Assembly: GCF_014287895.1 (NCBI RefSeq)
Contig: NZ_JACOPP010000014.1
Span: forward strand, 15,763 to 79,762
Reading direction: 5' to 3'
Source of the DNA: Lawsonibacter hominis
Lineage (GTDB): Bacteria > Bacillota > Clostridia > Oscillospirales > Oscillospiraceae
DNA length: 64,000 nt
Below the pieces are notes generated by a model that ran no database searches, had not been told where the DNA came from, and was given only the letters and a program-made list of their open reading frames with translations. The position numbers and the translations under genes are program-made. Numbering within the stretch: the stretch's first letter is position 1; every line of letters starts with the position of its first letter. Of the stretch, positions 1 through 7,399 are shown piece by piece.

Positions 1-826
1 TGCGCTGCATGTTGATGTCGCGGAAGAGGATGCCGTACAACGCGTCGTTGAGCATCACGTCCAGCCCTTCGAAGGCGCCCATGGCGGCGATCTCGGGCAT
101 GCACAGGCCGGAGCAGTAGTTGCACAGGCGGATGTAGCGGCCCATCTCCTCGCCGACCTTGTCCAGGGCCTCGCGCATCAGGCGGAAGTTCTCCTGGGTG
201 GCGTAGGTGCCGCCGAAGCCCTCGGTGGTGGCGCCGTAGGGCACGTAGTCCAGCAGGGACTGGCCGGTGGTACGGATGACGGCGATGACGTCGGCGCCCT
301 GGCGGGCGGCGGCGGTCGCCTGCGTAATATCCTCATAGATGTTGCCGGTGGCCACGATCAGATAGATCCACGGGCCCTGCTTTTCGCCTCCGTGGGCGGC
401 AATGAAGTCCTCACGGCGCTGACGGCGGGCCTTGATGCGCGCCAGAGCATCCGTAACGATGGGGGCGATCACGTCGTGGATGGCGGCCTCGTCATGAGCG
501 CTCAGAGCGGTCAGATCCAGCTTGCCCCCGGCGATGTCCTCGGCGATCGCCTGGGGGTCCTTGCCGGTCTCCAGCATGGCGTTGCCCAGCCAGAAGGCCG
601 CGCCCTGGGCCAGAGCACCCTTGTCCATCAGGTGCTCCACCACCACGTTGGGCAGGGGAACGTCGGATTCGTCCACTCCGTCGATGCCCAACAGGCGGCA
701 AATGGTACGCTCCACGGCCACCGTAGTATAGCCGTCGATAAAACGCTGGGTATCGTCCGCTACCCGGGAGGCGTGCTGGCGGGCCTGCGCCACCAGATCA
801 AAATCAAGATTCAGCTTGGATTCCAA
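1..826 (-). CDS. kamD: Lysine 5,6-aminomutase alpha subunit, 5' part (C-terminus outside window)
   Basis: Adenosylcobalamin- and PLP-dependent mutase subunit. It moves the terminal amino group of beta-lysine (made by KamA) to give 3,5-diaminohexanoate, the Kdd substrate. About 275 residues are present of a family length near 520; the rest, and presumably kamE, lie beyond the left edge. The reading frame opens with TTG at 824-826 (MESKLNLDFDLVAQAR) behind GGAAGTGAG; no ATG in frame fits. Recognisable stretches are KQGPWIYLIVATGNIYEDIT and the downstream RTTGQSLLDYVPYGATTEG. It is the last gene seen of the kce-kdd-kdd-kamA-kamD operon. Identification rests on family-like sequence plus the operon; I am confident of both. 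Confidence 0.9.
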   Translation of the reverse strand, partial: MESKLNLDFDLVAQARQHASRVADDTQRFIDGYTTVAVERTICRLLGIDGVDESDVPLPNVVVEHLMDKGALAQGAAFWLGNAMLETGKDPQAIAEDIAGGKLDLTALSAHDEAAIHDVIAPIVTDALARIKARRQRREDFIAAHGGEKQGPWIYLIVATGNIYEDITQATAAARQGADVIAVIRTTGQSLLDYVPYGATTEGFGGTYATQENFRLMREALDKVGEEMGRYIRLCNYCSGLCMPEIAAMGAFEGLDVMLNDALYGILFRDINMQR

Positions 827-918
827 ATGCACTCACTTCCATTCTGTGTGTCAGTCAAAAGGGGGGAGCGGACCGCCGCCGCAGCAGCGGCCCGCCCGCA
901 GGAGGAGAGAGGAGGTAC

Positions 919-2184
919 TTATTCGTGGTGGGAGCGCTTATGACGCTCCAGATTGGCCGGCTCCATGGACAGAGCCTGGCCGCGCTCCAGACCGGCCACA
1001 CCCATCAGCTCCACCTTGCGTTTGCCCTCGCGCTCGGCCTTGCAGTACTCGCACTGGCAGGTCTCCTCGTAATGCTCGGGCTCGGTGTAGGTGGTGATGA
1101 CGCCCTCGTAGTTGCGCAGGATGACCTTGTGCGGCGTCTGGGAGATGACGTACTGCGGCATGACCGGGGTCTTGCCGCCGCCGCCGGGGGCGTCCACCAC
1201 GAAGGTGGGCACACAGAAGCCGGAGGTATGGCCGCGCAGAGCCTCGATGATCTCAATGCCCTTGCTGACGGGGGTGCGGAAGTGCTCCAGACCCATGGAC
1301 AGGTCGCACTGGTAGATGTAGTAGGGACGCACACGGATCTTGACCAGCTCGTTGACCAGCTTCTTCATCACGTGCACGCAGTCGTTGATGCCGGCCAGCA
1401 GCACGCTCTGGTTGCCCAGGGGGATGCCGGCATCGGCCAGCATGGCGCAGGCCTTGGCGGCCTCGGGGGTGATCTCGTTGGGGTGGTTGAAGTGTGTGTT
1501 CAGCCAGATGGGGTGATACTTCTTCAGCATGTTGCACAGCTCGGGCGTGATGCGCTGGGGCAGGACCACCGGGGTACGGGAGCCGATGCGGACGATCTCC
1601 ACGTGGGGGATCTCGCGCAGCTTGGCGATGATGTACTCCAGGCGCTCGTCAGAGCAGAGCAGCGCATCGCCGCCGGAGAGCAGAACGTCCCGGATGACAG
1701 GGGTGTTGCGGATGTACTCGATGGCCTGATCCACCTGATCCACGGGCATGCCCGCGTCATGCTGGCCGGCGAAGCGGCGGCGGGTGCAGTGACGGCAGTA
1801 CATGGAGCACTGGTCGGTGATCAGCAGCAGGCAGCGGTCCGGATAACGGTGGGTCAGACCGGGCGCCGGGGAGTCCTCATCCTCGTGCAGGGGGTCCAGC
1901 AGGTCGGAGTCGGCCTGGTGCAGCTCCTTGGCGGTAGGAATGGCCTGCAGCCGGACGGGATCGCGGGGATCACCGGGCTGGATCAGAGACAGATAGTAGG
2001 GGGTGATGGCCATGCGCAGGGTGCCCAGGCAGGCCTTGACGCCCTCTTCCTCTTCGGGGGTGAGCTCCACGTACTTCTTCAGGTCCTCCAGGGTCTCGAT
2101 ACGGTTTTTGACTTGCCAGTGCCAGTCGTTCCACTCTTCATCAGAAACGTTGGGGAACAGGATATGGCGACGGGATTCGATCAT
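919..2184 (-). CDS. kamA: L-lysine 2,3-aminomutase
   Basis: Radical SAM, PLP-dependent enzyme converting L-lysine to L-beta-lysine, the first step of lysine fermentation. The protein has 421 residues, the usual size. The [4Fe-4S]/SAM cysteines are C126, C130 and C133 (CSMYCRHC), followed by the GGDAL segment at about 171-175. The PLP lysine is expected at K338 in DAPGGGGKTPVMP, matching the known K337 region of the clostridial enzyme. C-terminal cysteines (CQCEYC, near 375-380) fit the structural zinc site of the family. It sits between kdd and kamD on the same strand. The ATG at 2184 is preceded by an AAGGCGG-like site. Confidence 0.95.
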   Translation of the reverse strand: MIESRRHILFPNVSDEEWNDWHWQVKNRIETLEDLKKYVELTPEEEEGVKACLGTLRMAITPYYLSLIQPGDPRDPVRLQAIPTAKELHQADSDLLDPLHEDEDSPAPGLTHRYPDRCLLLITDQCSMYCRHCTRRRFAGQHDAGMPVDQVDQAIEYIRNTPVIRDVLLSGGDALLCSDERLEYIIAKLREIPHVEIVRIGSRTPVVLPQRITPELCNMLKKYHPIWLNTHFNHPNEITPEAAKACAMLADAGIPLGNQSVLLAGINDCVHVMKKLVNELVKIRVRPYYIYQCDLSMGLEHFRTPVSKGIEIIEALRGHTSGFCVPTFVVDAPGGGGKTPVMPQYVISQTPHKVILRNYEGVITTYTEPEHYEETCQCEYCKAEREGKRKVELMGVAGLERGQALSMEPANLERHKRSHHE

Positions 2185-2287
2185 AATAAGAGCACCGCCT
2201 TCTACATAATTTTGATGGACCGGGGCCGGGTCCCCGGCGCCTTACAGAGGTTCCGCCGTTTTGCGGCGGGCGGGGGATCGCGCCCCC

Positions 2288-3331
2288 TCAGACGTATTTG
2301 GCCTGGAAATAGGAGCGCAGCTTCTCGTTCTCACGCAGTTCGCTCAGGGTGATCTCCGCGTGGCCCTTGGTGTAGCCGTTGCCCACGATCATGGTCACGT
2401 CTTTGCCTACGCCCTCGGCGCCCAGAGCGGCCTTGGTGAAGGACGTGGCCATGGAGAAGAAGTAGACGGTGCCGCCGTCCCGCACGGGGAGGATGCAGCT
2501 CATCTCGCAGTTCTTCACGTTGACCACGCAGATGGACACGTCGTATTCCTGCCCGCCGTTGGCCTCCAGCGCGGCTTCCAGTACCGCCACCGGCTCGGTG
2601 GCGCTGACCACGATGGCCTCATGGCACAGGCGCAGACGTTTGAGCAGGCGTGCGTCCTCGTTGCTGATGACCAGCGCGACTACGCGGCCGGTAGCGCCGC
2701 AGCGCTTCATGGCCTCATAGCAGCAGAGCATGCCGCTCTTGCCCGCGCCGCCCAGGATGAGAACGCTGTCGCCCCGGTTGACCAGCTTGCGGGTCTGGGC
2801 GGGGGCGCCGGCCACGTCCAGGGCGGCCAGAGCCAGTTCCTCGCTCATGTCGTCGGGAAGCTTGGCGTACAGGCCGGACTCGAACAGGATGGCCTGGGCA
2901 TCCACCTCCACCCGGTCAATATCCTGGTGGATCGCGAGGATCTTGTTAATCTTCAGGGGGGTCATGGACAGGGAGACCAGAGAGGCGATGCGGTCGCCCT
3001 CCTTCAGGTCGATCTTCCCCTTCAGATCGTCGCCCAGCTGGGCGACCGTACCCATAAACATGCCGCCGGAGCCGGTAACGGGGTTTTGCTGCTTGCCGCG
3101 CTCCGCCACGATCTCCAGGATCTTGGCTCCGATTTTCTCATCGTCGTGTCCGGCCTCGTTGGCGATCTGGGTAAAGGAAGCCGAGTCGATGTTCAGGGCG
3201 GAGACGTTCACCAGGATCTCGTTGGAGTAGATCTCGTCCATATTGTTATCGATACGGTAGGCCGCCTGGGTCAGGACGCCCTTGGGCTCGATGACCCGGT
3301 GAGAGCCGTACCGATTGCCTTTTTTCTGCAT
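2288..3331 (-). CDS. kdd: L-erythro-3,5-diaminohexanoate dehydrogenase, second copy
   Basis: NAD(P)-dependent oxidative deamination of 3,5-diaminohexanoate to 3-keto-5-aminohexanoate. The protein has 347 residues, full length, starting MQKKGNRYGSHRVIEPKGV. A dinucleotide-binding glycine motif, LILGGAGKSGMLC, is present in the middle. It is closely similar to the upstream copy at 3391-4434 over the whole length; the two differ most in the stretch after the nucleotide-binding loop (about 220-260). No truncation or frameshift is visible, so both copies may be functional. The genes are separated by 59 bases containing a 24-base palindrome. The ATG follows GGAGGTGGACCC on the coding strand. Confidence 0.9.
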   Translation of the reverse strand: MQKKGNRYGSHRVIEPKGVLTQAAYRIDNNMDEIYSNEILVNVSALNIDSASFTQIANEAGHDDEKIGAKILEIVAERGKQQNPVTGSGGMFMGTVAQLGDDLKGKIDLKEGDRIASLVSLSMTPLKINKILAIHQDIDRVEVDAQAILFESGLYAKLPDDMSEELALAALDVAGAPAQTRKLVNRGDSVLILGGAGKSGMLCCYEAMKRCGATGRVVALVISNEDARLLKRLRLCHEAIVVSATEPVAVLEAALEANGGQEYDVSICVVNVKNCEMSCILPVRDGGTVYFFSMATSFTKAALGAEGVGKDVTMIVGNGYTKGHAEITLSELRENEKLRSYFQAKYV

Positions 3332-3352
3332 GGGTCCACCTCCCGCTTGGAA

Positions 3353-3376
3353 GGGAGCGGGCCGCGGCCCGCTCCC
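3353..3376 (-). repeat. Perfect intercistronic palindrome between the two kdd genes
   Basis: GGGAGCGGGCCG followed at once by its reverse complement, 24 bases in all. It is a strong GC hairpin in the operon mRNA with no U-tract, so it is more likely an RNA-stability or processing element than a terminator. Confidence 0.6.
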
Positions 3377-3390
3377 CCGTATCTTGTTGA

Positions 3391-4434
3391 TTAGATGTAC
3401 TTCTCCTCGAACAGCTTGCGGATCTTGGCATTCTCCCGCAGCACGTTCAGGGTGATCTCGGCGTGGTTCTTGGTGTAGCCGTTGCCCACGATCATGGTCA
3501 CGTCCTTGCCGATGCCCTCGGCGCCCAGAGCGGCCTTGGTGAAGGAGGTGGCCATGGAGAAGAAGTAGACCAGACCGTCGTCGCGGACAGGCAGGATGGC
3601 GGCCATTTCGCAGTTCTCAATGTTCACGCAGCAGATGGAGATATCGTACTCCTTGCCGCCGGTGATGGCCAGAGCGGCCTCCATGACCTCGACGGGCTTG
3701 GTGCAGTCGGCCACGATCACGTCGGTGTAGACGCCCAGGTCGATCAGACCCTGGACCTGCTTGGGATTGCGGACAACGCCGACGACCTTGCCGTTGGGGC
3801 CGACCTTCTTGAGCGCCTCGTAAGCGCACAGAACGCCGGACTTGCCGTTGGCGCCCAGGATCAGCACATCGTCGCCCTCCTTGGGCAGCTTGCGGGCCTG
3901 CGCGGGAGCGCCGGCCACGTCCAGGGCGGCCAGGGCCAGAGGCTCGCTCATATCGTCGGGCATCTTGGCGTAGATGCCGCTCTCGAACAGAATGGCCTGA
4001 GCGTCCACGTCCACACGGTCGATCTCCTTGTGGATGGCCTTGATCTTGTTGATCTTCAGGGGGGTCAGGGAGAGGGAGACCAGGGAGACGACCTTGTCCC
4101 CCTCCTTCAGATCGATTTTGCCCTTCAGATCGTCGCCGATCTTGGCCACGTTGCCCATGAACATGCCGCCGGAACCGGTGACGGGATTCTGCTGCTTGCC
4201 GCGCTCGGATACGATGCCCATGATCATTTCGCCGATCTTCTGCTCGTCCCCGCCGCAGGCGTCGGAGATCTGAGTGAAGGAGGCGGAGTCGATGTTCAGG
4301 GCGGTCACATTGCACAGGATCTCATTGGAGTAGATCTCGTCCATGTTGTTGTCGATTTTGTAAGCCGCCTGGGTCAGAACGCCCTTGGGCTCAATGACGC
4401 GGTGGGTGCCGTACTTGTTGCCTTTTTTCTGCAT
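3391..4434 (-). CDS. kdd: L-erythro-3,5-diaminohexanoate dehydrogenase, first copy
   Basis: Same reaction as the neighbouring copy: oxidation and deamination of 3,5-diaminohexanoate with NAD(P). The protein has 347 residues. I start it at 4434 (MQKKGNKYGTHRVIEP) because AGGAGGAA lies six bases upstream; an in-frame ATG at 4455 overlaps that ribosome site and is unlikely. The nucleotide-binding motif is LILGANGKSGVLC. The paralogue downstream aligns end to end, so this is a tandem duplication that has diverged. A 250-base G-rich repeat tract separates it from kce upstream. Confidence 0.93.
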   Translation of the reverse strand: MQKKGNKYGTHRVIEPKGVLTQAAYKIDNNMDEIYSNEILCNVTALNIDSASFTQISDACGGDEQKIGEMIMGIVSERGKQQNPVTGSGGMFMGNVAKIGDDLKGKIDLKEGDKVVSLVSLSLTPLKINKIKAIHKEIDRVDVDAQAILFESGIYAKMPDDMSEPLALAALDVAGAPAQARKLPKEGDDVLILGANGKSGVLCAYEALKKVGPNGKVVGVVRNPKQVQGLIDLGVYTDVIVADCTKPVEVMEAALAITGGKEYDISICCVNIENCEMAAILPVRDDGLVYFFSMATSFTKAALGAEGIGKDVTMIVGNGYTKNHAEITLNVLRENAKIRKLFEEKYI

Positions 4435-4479
4435 AGTAAATTCCTCCTGCTTCAATTGTTCGGTCTGTGGGATAGTTCG

Positions 4480-4676
4480 GGTTGGGGAGAATTGGGTCTG
4501 TGCGTTGGTTGGGGAGATTGGGTCTGTGCGCTGCGTTTGGTTGGGGAGTTTTTGCCTGGTTGGGGAGATCGGGTTTCCAGCTTGGGAAATCGGGTTTTCG
4601 GTTGGGGAGATTGGGGTTCCAGTTTGGGAAATAAGGGATTCCAGGTTGGGGAGTGTTTTGTGGGTGCGGTTGGGAA
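4480..4676. repeat. G-rich degenerate tandem repeat (GGTTGGGGAG units) between kce and kdd
   Basis: Six exact copies of GGTTGGGGAG begin at 4480, 4507, 4539, 4558, 4600 and 4644, spaced 19-44 bases apart, with partial GGTTGGG or CTTGGGAAAT units between them. The G-rich strand is the plus strand, i.e. the template for the minus-strand lysine operon; the mRNA carries the C-rich complement. Many GGG/GGGG runs could fold as G-quadruplex. No ORF crosses it convincingly. Confidence 0.85.
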
Positions 4677-4687
4677 ATTCCCGTGGA

Positions 4688-5509
4688 TTACTTGTTCAGC
4701 GACAGGATCGCGCGGGCCTCGTCGGGGGTGGCGATCTCGCGGCCCAGTTCCCTGGCCAGGCGCACGACCTTTTCCACCAGCTGGCCGTTGCTCTTGGCGG
4801 GAACGCCGCGGGAAAGGTTCAGGTTGTCCTCAAAGCCGACCCGGACGTTGCCGCCCATGGCGATCGCGGCGGCGGCCAGCGTAAAGGCGTTGCGGCCGAT
4901 GCCGGTGGCGGTCCAGGTGGAGCCGGCGGGGATCATCTTGACCAGATAATCCAGGTGGCCCGGCGTGGCGGGGGTGCAGCCGGGAACGCCCAGCACGAAG
5001 TTGAACTGCATGGGCGCGCCGGGGACCTGCCCCTTCTTGGCCATGGTCAGGATGGTGTCCAGATGGCCGATCTCAAAGCACTCGTATTCGGGCTTGATGT
5101 TGTTTTCCAGCATCCGCTTGCCGAACGCGCGCATGGTGGGCATGTCGTTGACAAAGATATCGTCGCCGAAGTTGCAGGTGCCGCAGTCCAGGGTAGCCAT
5201 CTCGGGGAAGAGCTCGGTGGGCTGCAGGCGCTCCTCCGGGGTCATGCCGGTGGCACCGCCGGTGGAGGGAATCAGAATGACGCCGGGGCAGGCTTCCCGG
5301 ATGGCGTCCATAATGACGCGGAAGCGCTCCTTGTCCTGCGTGGGGGTCCCGTCGTCCCAGCGGACGTGGACGTGGATGATGGCCGCGCCGGCATCGAAGG
5401 CGCTCTTGGCCTCACGCACCATCTCTTCGATGGTATAGGGGACGGCAGGATTCTGCTCCTTGGTGACCTCTGCGCCGCAGATGGCCGCTGTAATGATGAG
5501 CTTTTCCAT
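4688..5509 (-). CDS. kce: 3-keto-5-aminohexanoate cleavage enzyme
   Basis: Zinc-dependent enzyme (BKACE/DUF849 family) that condenses 3-keto-5-aminohexanoate with acetyl-CoA to give 3-aminobutyryl-CoA and acetoacetate, the branch point towards butyrate. The protein has 273 residues, normal for Kce. The zinc-binding HVH motif is at about 46-48 (HVHVR), the active-site Glu is near 14 (GAEVTKEQ), and the STGG segment is near 86. I start it at 5509 because GGAGGAGG precedes this ATG by six bases; longer in-frame starts overlap the terminator region. First gene of the riboswitch-controlled operon. Confidence 0.95.
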   Translation of the reverse strand: MEKLIITAAICGAEVTKEQNPAVPYTIEEMVREAKSAFDAGAAIIHVHVRWDDGTPTQDKERFRVIMDAIREACPGVILIPSTGGATGMTPEERLQPTELFPEMATLDCGTCNFGDDIFVNDMPTMRAFGKRMLENNIKPEYECFEIGHLDTILTMAKKGQVPGAPMQFNFVLGVPGCTPATPGHLDYLVKMIPAGSTWTATGIGRNAFTLAAAAIAMGGNVRVGFEDNLNLSRGVPAKSNGQLVEKVVRLARELGREIATPDEARAILSLNK

Positions 5510-5576
5510 AAAATACCTCCTCCAAAAAAGTACGCGCCGACCCGTCTGGAAAAAAACCGACGGGACAGCGCTCCAC

Positions 5577-5642
5577 AAAAACAAAAAACGCTATTTATGA
5601 CCAACAGGACCGTGCTTCGGCTCTGTCCGTCATAAATAGCGC
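5577..5642 (-). terminator. Intrinsic terminator in the kce leader, mutually exclusive with riboswitch P1
   Basis: On the minus strand GCGCTATTTATGAC (5629-5642) pairs with GTCATAAATAGCG (5589-5601). A second short stem (GACAG/CTGTT) lies inside, and TTTTTTGTTTTTG follows. The 5' arm contains the whole 3' strand of riboswitch helix P1 (5631-5639), so only one of the two helices can form. Confidence 0.88.
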
Positions 5643-5806
5643 TTCATGTTACTCATGACAATCCGTAAGCGCTGGGCCCACGGCTCAGGGGGAGGGTTGT
5701 ACGGTACGCGTCCCCCTTCGGCGGCGCACACATTCACAGGCCGCATCGGGCTCGCCCGCCCTTGCCATCGTGCCTGTTACCTTGTGCTCCGCGCCTCTAT
5801 CCATGC
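5631..5806 (-). promoter_or_regulatory. Lysine riboswitch (L box) upstream of the lysine fermentation operon
   Basis: About 176 nt of leader RNA match the lysine-riboswitch layout of Bacillus lysC as I know it. AUAGAGGCGC starts the core (5791-5800), and GGCGC pairs with GCGCC as P2. ACAGGC/GCCUGU forms an inner P2 helix and GGGC/GCCC its tip. The conserved GCCGAAG precedes a GGGGGA/UCCCCC P3 arm. CCGU/ACGG gives P4 and CAUG-AGUAA-CAUG gives P5. P1 is CAUGGAUAG (5797-5805) with CUAUUUAUG (5631-5639), nine pairs with two G-U. Ligand and ON logic are inferred from this pairing and from the lysine-degrading genes downstream. Confidence 0.87.
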
Positions 5807-5831
5807 ATGTTATTTACTTGTTTACGAAGTC

Positions 5832-5860
5832 AATATATCCCAAAGCATGGTATTTGTCAA
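5832..5860 (-). promoter_or_regulatory. Consensus sigma-A promoter of the kce-kdd-kdd-kamA-kamD operon
   Basis: On the minus strand TTGACA (5855-5860), 17-base spacer, TATATT (5832-5837). Transcription from about 5825 would give a leader of roughly 315 nt before kce that contains the riboswitch and terminator. No terminator separates it from kamC, so read-through from kamBC would also pass the switch. Confidence 0.85.
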
Positions 5861-5909
5861 CACTTTTTTTGTACAAATTTGTGCTGAAAAAATTGACAGA
5901 AAAAACGAA

Positions 5910-7397
5910 CTACAGGTCGGCCTGGAACAGCTCCATCAGCTCCGGGTCCAGCTTCAAAAGGCGGCATACCCGCAGGGCGTCCCGGGGGCAGGGCGCTCCC
6001 GGAGGGGCGGGCAGCAGGCGGTAATCCATCCGGCGGGCGATGCGGCGGCGGGGGTCGTCATGCTCGTCCCCGTCGATCTCCCGTACCAGCCCGGCCACCT
6101 GATAGTGGGCGGTGGCCACGTCGGACACGCCGTCGTAGTGGGTGGTCATCAGGGCCACGCAGTCCAGGGTGCCCAGGTGGCGCACCAGGGCGCGGGCCAG
6201 GGCGGCCCCCTCCTGAGGGTTGGTGCCCCGGGCAAACTCGTCCAGCGCCACAAAGAAGAAGCTGCCCCGGGTGTGCTGGAGCAGGCGGTCCAGCAGGTGG
6301 ACCTCCTTGCCGAAGGAGGACAGGCCGCCCGCGCCGGGGCCGCTGTCCGCCAGAATGAGGGACACATGGTGGAACAGGGGCAGGCGGGCCTCCTCCGCGA
6401 AGACGAAAAAGCCGCACTGAAACAGGAGCAGGGAGAGCACCACGGAGCGCAGGGAGACCGTCTTGCCGCCCATATTGGCGCCGGTGATCACGGTGCAGCC
6501 CTTGTTCAGTTCCAGATCCAGCGGGGTAAAGGCTTCCCCGCGGGCAAGCAGGTCTTCGGCCACCTGGGGGTGGCGCAGGCCGCGCAGGGTGATGGAGCCG
6601 TCCCGGGAGAACACGGGGCGGCGGCAGCCGTACCGCCGGGCCAGCTTGGTCTTGGCGAAGATCAGGTCCAGACGTCCCAGCGCGTCCATGTTGGCCAGAA
6701 AGTCCGCCTTATATTCCATCAGTTTGCAGGTCAGGTCCCGGCGCACCAGCAGCTCCAGCTGGTCCTCCCGCACGGCCAGCTCCCGCCGCTGCTCCAGAAG
6801 GGCGGGCTTTTCCGCCTCCGAGGCGGCGCGGATGGTCTTTTCCAGCCTGGCCTTCTGCTCGCGCAGGGGGCCGAGACCGGGGTGGTAGGAGCTCAGCACC
6901 GAAAAGGCGGGAAGGCGGCGGCCGTCCGGGTCCACCAGGGCGAGGGCCGCGTCCATGGGAGGGAACGCGATCCCGGCAAAGGGGGGCAGGGCCGCGTAGG
7001 CCTGCTGCACCTGCTCCAGCGTGACCAGGAAATGTTTGATCTCAAACAGCTCCACCAGGTCAAAAGGGTTGCCGGGGTCCCGGTCGAAGCTGCCGCGGAT
7101 ATCATGGAACAGGGGCAGGCAGCGGGTCACGCCGCACAGGGGGGGCTCCTTGGGCCGGACGGCCTTGGGCGCGTCGCAGCAGCAGGGCTGCTCCTCCGGC
7201 TCGGGGAGCTGCTTGGCGTCCCAGAGCGAGAGGGAGAGGGCCAGATTGTCCAGCTCGTCGGCCAGGGCGGCTTCCTCCCCGGGGCCGTACCACCGGGGGG
7301 CGCGGGCGGCGGCGCGGCCGAAGGGGGACAGGGGGACCAGCCGGTCCAGCACCCATTGCAGGCCGGAATGTTCGCGCAGCTCGTGAGTCAGTTCCAT
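5910..7397 (-). CDS. kamC: MutS-like ATPase, lysine 5,6-aminomutase reactivase ATPase KamC
   Basis: The 495-residue protein has a MutS-family domain V ATPase but no mismatch-recognition domain. Walker A is GANMGGKT at 306-313, Walker B is ALDEFARG (D386, E387), and a charged coiled-coil-like stretch covers about 178-225. Genes of this type accompany kamD/kamE in lysine-fermenting bacteria and are annotated as the ATPase that reactivates the B12-inactivated aminomutase. That role is family knowledge, not visible here. The ATG at 7397 follows AGGAGGAGTAACC and lies two bases after the kamB stop, so the genes are coupled. A longer single ORF reading through kamB in another frame is a shadow. Confidence 0.83.
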   Translation of the reverse strand: MELTHELREHSGLQWVLDRLVPLSPFGRAAARAPRWYGPGEEAALADELDNLALSLSLWDAKQLPEPEEQPCCCDAPKAVRPKEPPLCGVTRCLPLFHDIRGSFDRDPGNPFDLVELFEIKHFLVTLEQVQQAYAALPPFAGIAFPPMDAALALVDPDGRRLPAFSVLSSYHPGLGPLREQKARLEKTIRAASEAEKPALLEQRRELAVREDQLELLVRRDLTCKLMEYKADFLANMDALGRLDLIFAKTKLARRYGCRRPVFSRDGSITLRGLRHPQVAEDLLARGEAFTPLDLELNKGCTVITGANMGGKTVSLRSVVLSLLLFQCGFFVFAEEARLPLFHHVSLILADSGPGAGGLSSFGKEVHLLDRLLQHTRGSFFFVALDEFARGTNPQEGAALARALVRHLGTLDCVALMTTHYDGVSDVATAHYQVAGLVREIDGDEHDDPRRRIARRMDYRLLPAPPGAPCPRDALRVCRLLKLDPELMELFQADL

Positions 7398-7399
7398 GG

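Noticed and set aside
3353..3376. Terminator between the two kdd genes
   Set aside because: The palindrome has no U-tract on the minus strand and the genes on both sides belong to one pathway, so it is more likely an mRNA hairpin within the operon.
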